Shown here: positions 1-7,312 of the stretch, in pieces | Layout of the letters: every line of letters begins with the position of its first letter | Numbering within the stretch: position 1 is the stretch's first letter | Assembly (NCBI GenBank): GCA_023413895.1 | Contig: JAEZOU010000039.1 | Coordinates: 1-20,629, forward strand | DNA from: Bacteroidota bacterium | GTDB lineage: Bacteria > Bacteroidota > Bacteroidia > Bacteroidales > WCHB1-69 | Reading direction: 5' to 3' | Length of the DNA: 20,629 nucleotides | Translations under genes and position numbers: made by a program | Notes under the pieces: model-generated | The model's input: only the letters and a program-made list of their open reading frames with translations | Databases searched by the model: none | What the model was told of the DNA's origin: nothing

Positions 1-1008
1 TGGGACAAAGGCGGAACACCTGAGTACATTTACCACTTCAACAAACAATGGCTATCGTTGTGCCGTCCAAAACTCAAAGACAATGGTACAATCTGGATTT
101 CAGGTACACACCACAACATATTTGTAGTGCAACGCTGTCTGCAAGAGTTGGGTTATAAGATACTAAATGTTATCACTTGGCAAAAGTCTGACCCACCACC
201 AAACTTGTCGTGCAGATATTTTAACTTCTCTACTGAGCTTGTTATTTGGGCACGCAAGCATGAGAAGAAACCGCACAAGTTCAACTATGAAACCATGAAA
301 CAACTCAATGGCGGTTCTCAAATGACAGATGTGTGGCGTATTCCTGCTGTGGGTATGTGGGAAAAGACTTGCGGCAAACATCCTACACAAAAGGCACTTC
401 GCTTGTTGTATCGTATCGTATTGGCTTCTACTAACGAAGGTGATACTATCCTTGACCCATTTGCTGGCAGTAGTACAACAGGCATAGCTGCCAATCTGTT
501 AGGTCGCAAGTTTATAGGCATAGAGCAAGATAAAAGTTTTATTGAGTTGAGCCAACGCCGCCGAGAGTTATTAGAAAACCCTACAGAGGCTCAAAAACTA
601 CTCAAGAAAATGCGTGAAACACCAGAGGAAACGATGGTACTTGTCAATCACGCACGCCCTAAAGACTATCAACTTATGCTTGAGAAAGGATTATGCTACT
701 TACGAGCAGGAGATAGCAAAGGTTCATTGCTTGTACAAAAGGGCTTTGAGCGTTTGGGATATGTGCTATTGCACTCCAATGGAGAGAATCCTCAACTATT
801 CAAACTGACAAAAAAAGGATTCCAAATTTGGACAGCACTAGCATTGCAAGAGTTGGGCTTTAGCGCAGAAAATGCACCTTATTATGCGGTATTACACTTC
901 GATACAACGAAATCAATGGCTCTTCATCAACAGATAAATCTCATACAGCGAAATTATACTAACGTTCCCAAACTTCATCCACTTCACGATTTTATCTTAC
1001 TGAAATAG
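1..1008 (+). CDS. Beta-class DNA methyltransferase (adenine-N6 or cytosine-N4), 5' end missing
   Basis: The reading frame is open from base 1, so the true start lies outside the window and about 335 residues are visible. The visible order fits a beta-class methyltransferase: a region resembling motif VIII (WQKSDPPPNL), a variable target-recognition stretch, motif X (KHPTQKALRLLYRIV) and then the AdoMet-binding motif I (DPFAGSSTTG, bases 454-483) followed by FIGIEQD. The catalytic (D/N/S)PP(Y/F) motif would normally come before the visible part and cannot be checked. After motif I there are roughly 155 more residues, rich in Lys and Leu and without a motif I recognise; this tail is longer than in minimal beta-class enzymes. 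The gene after it is on the other strand, so no restriction endonuclease follows; one could lie upstream. The family call is firm, but the target sequence and restriction-modification type are not determinable. Confidence 0.85.
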   Translation, partial: WDKGGTPEYIYHFNKQWLSLCRPKLKDNGTIWISGTHHNIFVVQRCLQELGYKILNVITWQKSDPPPNLSCRYFNFSTELVIWARKHEKKPHKFNYETMKQLNGGSQMTDVWRIPAVGMWEKTCGKHPTQKALRLLYRIVLASTNEGDTILDPFAGSSTTGIAANLLGRKFIGIEQDKSFIELSQRRRELLENPTEAQKLLKKMRETPEETMVLVNHARPKDYQLMLEKGLCYLRAGDSKGSLLVQKGFERLGYVLLHSNGENPQLFKLTKKGFQIWTALALQELGFSAENAPYYAVLHFDTTKSMALHQQINLIQRNYTNVPKLHPLHDFILLK

Positions 1009-1009
1009 T

Positions 1010-1456
1010 TTAAATGTGTGAACGAGTAAAAAATTCTAAACGCCAATGATTACCCTCAAGATCGTCGTATTCGTATATCAACTCTTTGAGTGATAGTTTT
1101 TTAACTTTAGCAACGTAGTGGTACTCATTGGCCATAAACATAAAATGAATATCTAATTCGCCGTTCCTCTTATTCACAAAATACCAACTACCCGCTGGCG
1201 ATTCTCTCTGCAATCCATTATGAATAGCCGTTACCGTTAAAGTTCCCTCACCAAAAAAAGCATAGTAAGAACCCGGACGATTGTAGTCAATTGTGGTTTC
1301 TTTGGTTACCTCTTCGCCATTGCAATAACTATAGCCCAATTGCCAATAACCCGTAATACGAGTTTCGATATCGTTAAAACTAATAAATGGTCCTTCGGGA
1401 AATCTACATCCGCAAAGTAAAACGGTAGCCGTGATTATCAAGAATATTTTTTTCAT
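1010..1456 (-). CDS. Small secreted lipoprotein, lipocalin-like fold possible
   Basis: This is a predicted 148-residue lipoprotein. The start was placed at 1456 (MKKIFLIITATVLLCGC) and not at the longer in-frame start at 1534, because it gives a textbook signal peptide with a lipobox ending at Cys17 and lies 19 bases downstream of a promoter box. The longer version would also overlap mnmE. The mature part starts around a GYWQLGYSY segment and alternates short hydrophobic and polar stretches (GTLTV, GSWYFV, LDIHFMF, LIYEYDD, WRLEFF). This resembles the beta-rich lipocalin-like lipoproteins common in Bacteroidales, but no specific function can be assigned. Its stop codon lies one base past the end of the converging methyltransferase gene. 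Confidence 0.75.
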   Translation of the reverse strand: MKKIFLIITATVLLCGCRFPEGPFISFNDIETRITGYWQLGYSYCNGEEVTKETTIDYNRPGSYYAFFGEGTLTVTAIHNGLQRESPAGSWYFVNKRNGELDIHFMFMANEYHYVAKVKKLSLKELIYEYDDLEGNHWRLEFFTRSHI

Positions 1457-1475
1457 CTTCACTTTTTTTATCCTG

Positions 1476-1507
1476 CAAAGATATGTTTTTTTTATTTTTG
1501 CACCAAA
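1476..1507 (-). promoter_or_regulatory. Promoter of the small lipoprotein gene
   Basis: Read on the minus strand, TTTG (1504-1507) is followed by a 20-base spacer and TATCTTTG (1476-1483), which fits the Bacteroidota pattern TTTG-N19..21-TAnnTTTG. The box ends 19 bases before the start codon at 1456. It overlaps the mnmE promoter on the opposite strand. Confidence 0.7.
1493..1500 (+). promoter_or_regulatory. -7 box of the mnmE promoter
   Basis: TATTTTTG matches the Bacteroidota -7 consensus TAnnTTTG and lies 15 bases before the mnmE ATG at 1516. The -33 region is a T-rich tract without a clear TTTG. The implied leader is only about 10 bases. Confidence 0.6.
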
Positions 1508-1515
1508 TTTTAAAG

Positions 1516-2889
1516 ATGAAAATTTTAGATACAATTTGTGCTTTGTCCACGCCCCCTGGAATAGGGGCTATCGCAGTGATTCGAGTTTCTGGAAATCATG
1601 CCTTTGATATTGTAAGTTCTTTATTTAGAAATAGTTCTAATTTTTTAGAACAGCCTGCTAATTATGCAAAATTTTTAAGCATCTATGAAGCAGACAGAAT
1701 GATTGACCAAACGGTTGTTGTAAAATTTGTTGCTCCACATTCCTATACTGGTGAAGATTTGGTAGAGATTTCTTGTCATGGCTCGCAATATATTCAGCAG
1801 AAAATTTTGGAACTTTTGCTGAAAAATGGTGCAAGAATGGCAAACCCTGGCGAATTTTCAATGCGCGCTTTCTTGAATAACAAGTTAGACTTACCCCAAA
1901 CGGAAGCTGTAGCCGATTTGATAGAATCACAGTCTGAAATGGCACATAAATTAGCTGTAGGTCAGCTAAAAGGAGGATTTTCATCAACAATAAGCAATTT
2001 ACGGACGCAATTTGTAGAACTCGCAGCCCTTTTAGAGCTTGAATTGGATTTTAGCGAAGAGGATGTAGAGTTTGTGGATAGAACACAGTTGCTGACCCTA
2101 TTAGCAACGTTGAAAAGTGAGGTTGCGTCGTTGGTGCGCTCATTTAAATGGGGCAACAATATCAAAAATGGAATCCCTGTGGCAATTGTGGGTAAACCCA
2201 ATGTAGGTAAATCAACATTGTTGAATGCGCTGCTGAACGAAGAACGTGCCATTGTCTCCCATATTCCAGGAACAACTCGCGATACAATTGAGGATACAAT
2301 GACAATTCAGGGCGTCAACTTCCGCTTCGTTGATACTGCTGGCATCCGTAATTCGGAAGATATAATCGAAAGTTTGGGTATTGATCGAACTTTTGCAGCG
2401 ATAGAAAAAGCGGAAATAATTCTCTTTATGGTGGATATTTCCCAAATATCAATCCAAGAAGTACAATCTGAAATTGAAATTTTAAAATCTAAAATCGATA
2501 TTAAAGAGAAGAATATAATATTGCTAGCCAATAAGATAGATAAAACTGAAGGCTTTAATAGCACAGAATTTCAAGAACAAAAGATGATTCTCCTTTCTGC
2601 AAAATCTGGCACAAATGTAGAACAAGTAAAAGAGAGATTGGTAAATTACGTTAACGAACATAAAATTATTGATAATGCATTACTTACCAATGTTAGACAT
2701 TACGACATTTTCCTAAAAATTGCAGATGAAATTGTACGTTTGGAAGATGGTTTTGCGCAACAACTTCCGACAGATATTTTGGCAATTCATCTCAATACAA
2801 TTTTACATTATTTAGGCGAAATTACTGGTGAGGTGACTACTGATGAGATTTTGAACGATATTTTTGGAAAATTCTGCATCGGAAAATAA
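1516..2889 (+). CDS. mnmE: tRNA uridine-5-carboxymethylaminomethyl modification GTPase MnmE (TrmE)
   Basis: MnmE works with MnmG (GidA) to install the carboxymethylaminomethyl group at wobble uridine U34 of certain tRNAs, using GTP, FAD and a folate one-carbon donor. The 457-residue length is normal for the family. The N-terminal folate-binding domain begins DTICALSTPPGIGAIAVIRV and contains SYTGEDLVEISCHG. A Ras-like G domain is inserted in the helical domain, with the P-loop GKPNVGKS at 226-233, DTAG at 273-276 and NKID at 339-342. The protein ends in the diagnostic FGKFCIGK, whose Cys is a family hallmark. The start at 1516 was chosen over an in-frame start at 1483 because the family N-terminus begins there and the promoter box at 1493-1500 would otherwise lie inside the gene. 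MnmG is not in the window. The following gene converges on it 33 bases away. Confidence 0.98.
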   Translation: MKILDTICALSTPPGIGAIAVIRVSGNHAFDIVSSLFRNSSNFLEQPANYAKFLSIYEADRMIDQTVVVKFVAPHSYTGEDLVEISCHGSQYIQQKILELLLKNGARMANPGEFSMRAFLNNKLDLPQTEAVADLIESQSEMAHKLAVGQLKGGFSSTISNLRTQFVELAALLELELDFSEEDVEFVDRTQLLTLLATLKSEVASLVRSFKWGNNIKNGIPVAIVGKPNVGKSTLLNALLNEERAIVSHIPGTTRDTIEDTMTIQGVNFRFVDTAGIRNSEDIIESLGIDRTFAAIEKAEIILFMVDISQISIQEVQSEIEILKSKIDIKEKNIILLANKIDKTEGFNSTEFQEQKMILLSAKSGTNVEQVKERLVNYVNEHKIIDNALLTNVRHYDIFLKIADEIVRLEDGFAQQLPTDILAIHLNTILHYLGEITGEVTTDEILNDIFGKFCIGK

Positions 2890-2922
2890 ATCAATAAGTT
2901 GCACCTCTTTTTTGATTAAGCA

Positions 2923-3543
2923 CTACTTTAGTTGTGTGATTACTTTTTGTAGCAACATAAGAAACCGAGATCCATTGCCGCCATCCATTTGTACATGATG
3001 GTATTGGAATGAAATAGGAAGTTCTGTCTTAAACCAATGTTTGCGGAATCGTCCCCACATTACCATCGGGTTGCAAAATTTATCGGAATATTGGTTGATA
3101 ATAGAATCTATTTCCGTTTGAATTAAAGCAGAAGTGCCAATAATCATGCAATCCTCCAAGAAAAAACTTGCACATTCGGCAGAAACTCTTTGGGTCAATG
3201 TAAGATAGTCGTTGTAAAATTGCCTAATATCTTCGTTGAACGAAATGTCGCACGAACTCAATCCTCCCTTGCAGTTGCTAACAATTACATTGATAGCTAT
3301 ATGGTCATATTGGAATAATTTGCCCTGTTCTGGAAGTAGATAAAACTCCTCCATCTGACTAGCAGCTTTGCCAATACACCAGCAAATCAGCGCATTAGGT
3401 TTTATTCCAGATCGCTTACTAAATTTCACAATTGGGCTGACATCAAAGCGCTTGGTCAAAGTAACCATAGGCATTGGAGAAGTAATCCACAAGTCAAAGG
3501 CTTCGGATCGTTTTGTTTTATGCGGGTCTATTTCTCTTTTCAT
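2923..3543 (-). CDS. Chloramphenicol acetyltransferase-like O-acetyltransferase (CatA family)
   Basis: The 206-residue protein has the length and layout of type-A chloramphenicol acetyltransferases, which move acetyl from acetyl-CoA to a hydroxyl group and act as trimers in the cytoplasm. The C-terminal catalytic signature HHxxxDG is present as HHVQMDGG, with the catalytic His at about residue 183 and the structural Asp at 187. The N-terminal part also fits the family (DPHKTKRSEAFDLW, then PMPMVTLTKRFDV). The usual HHxxxDGFH ending is altered after the second Gly to GNGSRF, so this may be one of the many Bacteroidota CAT-like proteins whose natural acceptor is unknown. Resistance to chloramphenicol should not be assumed. 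The gene stands alone with its own promoter box and no mobile-element sequence beside it, which suggests a resident gene. Confidence 0.85.
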   Translation of the reverse strand: MKREIDPHKTKRSEAFDLWITSPMPMVTLTKRFDVSPIVKFSKRSGIKPNALICWCIGKAASQMEEFYLLPEQGKLFQYDHIAINVIVSNCKGGLSSCDISFNEDIRQFYNDYLTLTQRVSAECASFFLEDCMIIGTSALIQTEIDSIINQYSDKFCNPMVMWGRFRKHWFKTELPISFQYHHVQMDGGNGSRFLMLLQKVITQLK

Positions 3544-3604
3544 TTAGATTATGTTTAATTTCAATGTCTGGTTTGAGAATTGGCCAATGTAGAATTCTCG
3601 GTTG

Positions 3605-3612
3605 CAAAATTA
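3605..3612 (-). promoter_or_regulatory. -7 box of the CAT-like gene promoter
   Basis: On the minus strand the sequence reads TAATTTTG, matching TAnnTTTG, with the box ending 61 bases before the ATG at 3543. No TTTG is found at the expected -33 spacing, so the call rests on the -7 element and the position. Confidence 0.5.
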
Positions 3613-3681
3613 CACAATTATCGTTTATGCCCATTTTGAAAGGGAGGTGAGATTTGATGTGCATCTTTCAGAAAAAAATAT

Positions 3682-3689
3682 TAATTTTG
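3682..3689 (+). promoter_or_regulatory. -7 box of the coiled-coil lipoprotein promoter
   Basis: TAATTTTG matches TAnnTTTG and ends 35 bases before the ATG at 3725. A TTTG occurs at 3653-3656, but the 25-base spacing is longer than usual. Confidence 0.5.
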
Positions 3690-3724
3690 CCAATAATTTT
3701 TTACCTAAAAAAAGAACATTCTGT

Positions 3725-4228
3725 ATGAAAAAGATTTTTTTAACGATTTTAGTAGTTATTACAGTAACTTTTACAAGTTGCATTACCGTAGCAGAAGACT
3801 CAAAAGAGTTGGAGAAAAAAGTCCAACAGCTGGAAAAAGATGTTGCCGAATTGCAAAAAGCCGTTGGAATTACCCCAAGTTCTGACACTTTAGTAACATC
3901 AGAAAAACAGGAAAATTCTGAGCAACAATCCCCAAGTGAAAAAAGTAAAAAATCGGCACCAGAAAACACAAAATCGGTTGAAACTCAAGCCATAGAAGCT
4001 GTAAAATATTGTCTTAAAATGTATTGTCCGAAAGATACTTATAATGACATTCGCTCCGTTCCTAAATCAGATGGCACAATTGACGTTATTATAGATTTTA
4101 AAAGCTCCTTAGGATTGAAAACCACCACCTATAATGTATCTGTTTATAAGGGAAATGAATACAAAATTAATAGTATTAGTGGGTTATATGGACAATTTCC
4201 ACACAGAGAAAAGTTTCCTATGAGATAG
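3725..4228 (+). CDS. Lipoprotein with an N-terminal coiled coil, function unknown
   Basis: This is a 167-residue protein starting MKKIFLTILVVITVTFTSC, a signal peptide with the lipobox Cys at residue 19. The start at 3725 was chosen because the in-frame extension to 3602 has no signal-peptide character and would run across the promoter box. Residues about 26-49 form a heptad-like coiled coil (KELEKKVQQLEKDVAELQKA). A Ser, Lys and Glu-rich linker follows to about residue 90, and then a compact C-terminal part (AVKYCLKMYCPKDTYNDIRS and a beta-rich end). The layout suggests an envelope-anchored oligomer with a small periplasmic or surface domain. I recognise no family. The gene ends 33 bases before a strong terminator, so it is probably transcribed alone. 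Confidence 0.7.
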   Translation: MKKIFLTILVVITVTFTSCITVAEDSKELEKKVQQLEKDVAELQKAVGITPSSDTLVTSEKQENSEQQSPSEKSKKSAPENTKSVETQAIEAVKYCLKMYCPKDTYNDIRSVPKSDGTIDVIIDFKSSLGLKTTTYNVSVYKGNEYKINSISGLYGQFPHREKFPMR

Positions 4229-4261
4229 CTTTTGAAATTCTATCCATGAGTAATATCTTAT

Positions 4262-4295
4262 CGTACTTTGGAACCTAATTCAAAGTACGTTTTTT
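4262..4295 (+). terminator. Intrinsic terminator after the coiled-coil lipoprotein gene
   Basis: A perfect 9-bp stem (CGTACTTTG at 4262-4270 pairing with CAAAGTACG at 4281-4289) with a 10-base loop is followed directly by six T residues (4290-4295). It separates the upstream lipoprotein from the C69 peptidase gene and argues against any peptidase start upstream of 4296. Confidence 0.85.
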
Positions 4296-4319
4296 ATGGC
4301 AAAAGTTGTGAAAATTCGC

Positions 4320-4327
4320 TATTTTTG
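4320..4327 (+). promoter_or_regulatory. -7 box of the C69 peptidase promoter
   Basis: TATTTTTG matches TAnnTTTG. It lies 18 bases before the ATG at 4346 and just downstream of the preceding terminator. No good -33 element is visible. Confidence 0.55.
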
Positions 4328-4345
4328 CCAAAAAATATTTTTACG

Positions 4346-5947
4346 ATGAGAATTGCAATTTTATCCCTTTTCTGGTTGGCATTTTGTCTTCCTATTTTCG
4401 CACAAACTATTGATAATGAACAAGATTTTGACGGTGCAAATTGTACGAGCATTATGGTTGGTAAAAAAGCATCGGCGGATGGTTCTGTAATTGTTTCGCA
4501 TACTTGCGACGGGCGCTACCGCACATGGATGACCATTGAGCCTGCGCAAAATCATAAGGCAGGAGTGCTTCATAAAGTTTACAAAGGCACTATGCAAACG
4601 GCATTTCCTACTGATACACATGGAGTTAAGTTAGCTGGAGAGATTCCACAAGTGGCGCATACTTACGCCTATTTAAACACTGCATATCCTTGCATGAATG
4701 AAAAGCAATTGGCAATAGGTGAAACCACCTTTTCAGGGCCAGATACTTTGGTAAATGAGAAGGGAATGTTTATGATTGAGGAGTTAGAGAGAATTGCGCT
4801 CATGCGTTGTACAACAGCACGAGAAGCCGTACAATTGATTGGTAATTTGGTACAACAATATGGTTATGGCGATGGTGGCGAGTGTATTACAATTGCAGAC
4901 AAAAAAGAGATTTGGCAGATGGAGATTTTAGGCGAAGGTCCAGATAAAATTGGAGGCATTTGGGCTGCACAACGGATTCCAGATGATCATGTGGGCGTTT
5001 CTGCTAACATTCCTCGCATCGGAAAAATGCAACGGAATAATCCAGAATACTTTATGGCTTCCGATAATGTAGAAGCTGTTGCATTAAAATATGGTCTTTG
5101 GGATGGGAAAGAACCATTCGTTTTTTGGAAAGCTTTCAATAGTTCATACGCCAACGGCAAAAATTTCCGCGAACGTGAATTCTTTATTTTGAATGCTTTA
5201 GCACCATCATTAAAACTTTCAATGGAGATGGCAGAACTTCCATTTTCTGTAAAACCTGATAGTAATGTAAACGTACTAAAGGTAATTGAACTTTTCCGCA
5301 GCACTTACGAAGGTACCGATATGGATATGTTGAAAAACCTAAAAATTGTCAAGAAAGTGAAGAACGAAGATGGTACTTTCTGCAACGACACAATCCTGAG
5401 TCCGATTGCCAATCCTTGGATGACAACCAATGCTTTAAATACTTATAATTTCTTGTCAGACAATGCAGTAACGTTCCAAAGAACTGTATCTGTGGCATGG
5501 TGTTCCTATTCACATGTAATTCAACTACGTGATTGGCTTCCTGATGCTATTGGTGGCGTTTGCTGGATTTCTGTGGACAACCCTGCAGAAAGTCCCCGCA
5601 TTCCAATTTTCTGTGGTAATAGTGAACTTCCTGAGGCGTTCAATTTTTGTGGACAACGTAAGTTTAACGAAAATGCAATTTTGTGGTATTATCGTCCAGC
5701 GAATAAGTTAGCAACATTAGCTTGGAAAAATACGCGTAAAGAGATAGAGAAAAATGTCGAACATTTCGAACAGAAATTAACAACTGACTTATCTAACTTA
5801 GAAAAAACAGTTGTAGAAATGCAGGGAAAATCTACAAAGATAAATCGATTATTAAATCAGTACACTTCTGATTTTGTGGAAGATACTCGTAAATGTTGGA
5901 AAGATATGGAAGAAAAATTTTGGGTTAGATTTGGATTAGGTTTTTAA
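4346..5947 (+). CDS. Secreted C69-family peptidase (dipeptidase, PepD-like)
   Basis: This 533-residue protein belongs to peptidase family C69 (Ntn-hydrolase fold), whose members act mainly as dipeptidases. The signal peptide MRIAILSLFWLAFCLPIFAQ precedes a short linker and the sequence GANCTSIMVGKKASADGSV. Cys33 matches the conserved nucleophile of the family, which in several members becomes the new N-terminus after processing. Other family-like segments are IGETTFSGP, YGDGGECITIADKKEIWQME and the Trp-rich segment VAWCSYSHVIQLRDWLPDA. The start at 4346 was preferred over the in-frame start at 4268, which lies inside the preceding terminator. The C-terminal 80 residues are charged and probably helical. 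It stands alone, so its job is most likely general peptide breakdown in the periplasm or outside the cell. Substrate preference cannot be read from the sequence. Confidence 0.88.
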   Translation: MRIAILSLFWLAFCLPIFAQTIDNEQDFDGANCTSIMVGKKASADGSVIVSHTCDGRYRTWMTIEPAQNHKAGVLHKVYKGTMQTAFPTDTHGVKLAGEIPQVAHTYAYLNTAYPCMNEKQLAIGETTFSGPDTLVNEKGMFMIEELERIALMRCTTAREAVQLIGNLVQQYGYGDGGECITIADKKEIWQMEILGEGPDKIGGIWAAQRIPDDHVGVSANIPRIGKMQRNNPEYFMASDNVEAVALKYGLWDGKEPFVFWKAFNSSYANGKNFREREFFILNALAPSLKLSMEMAELPFSVKPDSNVNVLKVIELFRSTYEGTDMDMLKNLKIVKKVKNEDGTFCNDTILSPIANPWMTTNALNTYNFLSDNAVTFQRTVSVAWCSYSHVIQLRDWLPDAIGGVCWISVDNPAESPRIPIFCGNSELPEAFNFCGQRKFNENAILWYYRPANKLATLAWKNTRKEIEKNVEHFEQKLTTDLSNLEKTVVEMQGKSTKINRLLNQYTSDFVEDTRKCWKDMEEKFWVRFGLGF

Positions 5948-5981
5948 TAAATCTCGACCAGAAATTTCCAAAACTTTTCTT

Positions 5982-5989
5982 TACTTTTG
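5982..5989 (+). promoter_or_regulatory. -7 box of the gtrA-like/SUMF1/rsgA operon promoter
   Basis: TACTTTTG matches TAnnTTTG and ends 12 bases before the ATG at 6002, implying a leader of only a few bases. A TTG-initiated extension at 5987 would start inside this box and was discarded. Confidence 0.55.
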
Positions 5990-6001
5990 CGGGCTCAAAA
6001 T

Positions 6002-6454
6002 ATGAAAAAGATTATTGGTTTAATTCAGAGGTTAGTAACGCCCCAATTCATTCGTTTTGTATTCGTTGCAATACTAAACACTGCCTTTGGTTGGTGTATT
6101 TATGCGCTTTTGCTAACGCTTATGAATGCGTTAGCAATGGCTAAGCCTTACGTACTTGCTTCGCTATTTGGCACAATTATCAGTGTGCTTTTTAATTTCA
6201 AAACCTACGGACATATTGTTTTCAGAAATAAAAGCAACAAGCTGATATTCAAATTTATACTCGTATATACTTTTAATTATTTTCTGAACATTGGTGGTAT
6301 TGCTTTGTTAGAAAACATGGGAATAAACAACTATTTAGCAGGAGCAATAACAGCCATTCCTGTTGGTTTTATTGGGTATTTTTTGAATAAATTCTTTGTT
6401 TATAATCAAAAAAAAACTTTTACTGAAATCCAAACCTCTCAATATGAAAACTAA
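6002..6454 (+). CDS. GtrA-like small membrane protein
   Basis: This 150-residue protein is dominated by four hydrophobic segments, at about residues 13-37, 44-65, 79-103 and 108-132. Its start, with an FIRFVFVAILNTAFGWCIYALL segment, is typical of GtrA-like proteins (RFxxVGxxNTxxxxxxY pattern). GtrA proteins are thought to flip polyprenyl-linked sugars across the inner membrane or otherwise support cell-surface polysaccharide synthesis. The start at 6002 gives MKKIIGLIQRLVTPQFIRF, which matches the family N-terminus. Its last 11 bases overlap the following SUMF1-like gene, so translation is probably coupled. The usual partner glycosyltransferase is not adjacent, though a polyprenol-phosphate-mannose-synthase-like gene lies at 12247-12981. 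The family call is good; the transported sugar is unknown. Confidence 0.85.
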   Translation: MKKIIGLIQRLVTPQFIRFVFVAILNTAFGWCIYALLLTLMNALAMAKPYVLASLFGTIISVLFNFKTYGHIVFRNKSNKLIFKFILVYTFNYFLNIGGIALLENMGINNYLAGAITAIPVGFIGYFLNKFFVYNQKKTFTEIQTSQYEN

Positions 6455-7310
6455 TTTCAAGTTTTTAATTTTACTTCTATTTGCGGTAGCATTTTCATCA
6501 TGCTCGCAGACTGAAAAAACGAAATCAACGAATAATACTGAGGCAGATGTACAAAGGGTACTTGAACGCATACCTATAGGCGTTGAAGAGGACACGTTGG
6601 AGGTACATTGGCATCCCAAGGTTACTAACACACAAAAAGATGTAATTTACGACATTATTCATCGTCTAATTTTAGTAGAAGGCGGAACATTTACTATGGG
6701 ATGTAATGATTGTGAATCGTATATGGGACCAGCTCACGAAGTTACTATTGACACGTTCTATATCTATAAGTTTGAAATTATGCAACGCTATTGGTATGAA
6801 CTTCAGCAACTTGACCCAACAAAATTCTCGCGCCAAGATCATCCTATAGTGAATATAAGTTGGAACGAATGTCAGCAATTTATTCAATATTTGAACGACC
6901 TAACCGATTTAACGTTCCGTTTGCCAACAGAAGCAGAGTGGGAATTTGCTGCACGAGGTGGAAATTTATCAAAAAACTATCCCTATTCTGGCAGCGATAG
7001 CATAAAGAAAGTAGGCTGGTACGTTGATAATTCTTTTAATCAGACTCATTCTATTACCACCATGCGCCCTAATGAGTTGGGAATTTATAATATGAGTGGA
7101 AATGTGTGGGAATGGTGTCAAGATTGGTATGCTCCATACACTGCTGATGCGCAAGTAAATCCTATAGGTCCTGAAAATGGAAATGCAAAAGTGTATCGTG
7201 GAGGAAGCTATATGGATGTAGCTTCATACTTACGTATAGAAAATAGAAATTCGGGAATGCCTGATTATAAGATGAATAACTTAGGCTTTCGTATAGTTTT
7301 GGAGAAATAG
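6444..7310 (+). CDS. SUMF1/formylglycine-generating-enzyme-like lipoprotein without the catalytic Cys pair
   Basis: This 288-residue protein has a lipoprotein signal peptide (MKTNFKFLILLLFAVAFSSC, lipobox Cys20), a polar linker to about residue 75 and one SUMF1-type domain from LILVEGGTFTMGC (from residue 75) to the C-terminal NNLGFRIVLEK. Diagnostic segments are RLPTEAEWEFAARGG, GNVWEWCQDWY and VYRGGSY. True formylglycine-generating enzymes carry two catalytic cysteines just before the final NLGFR; here that stretch is RNSGMPDYKMNN with none, so sulfatase activation is unlikely. The domain probably has a structural or binding role, as in the GldJ and GldK gliding and type IX secretion lipoproteins. 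This protein is shorter than the GldK proteins I know and is not near other gld genes. It overlaps the gtrA-like gene by 11 bases and ends 2 bases before rsgA. Confidence 0.88.
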   Translation: MKTNFKFLILLLFAVAFSSCSQTEKTKSTNNTEADVQRVLERIPIGVEEDTLEVHWHPKVTNTQKDVIYDIIHRLILVEGGTFTMGCNDCESYMGPAHEVTIDTFYIYKFEIMQRYWYELQQLDPTKFSRQDHPIVNISWNECQQFIQYLNDLTDLTFRLPTEAEWEFAARGGNLSKNYPYSGSDSIKKVGWYVDNSFNQTHSITTMRPNELGIYNMSGNVWEWCQDWYAPYTADAQVNPIGPENGNAKVYRGGSYMDVASYLRIENRNSGMPDYKMNNLGFRIVLEK

Positions 7311-7312
7311 CG

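Noticed and set aside
163..390. Antisense open reading frames inside the methyltransferase, and similar ones opposite mnmE, the peptidase, the TonB receptor and ribBA.
   Set aside because: Their translations show no recognisable family, signal peptide or promoter and they lie entirely within well-supported genes on the other strand.
4268..4345. Longer N-terminal version of the C69 peptidase.
   Set aside because: It would begin inside an intrinsic terminator and run across a promoter box, and it would bury the signal peptide.
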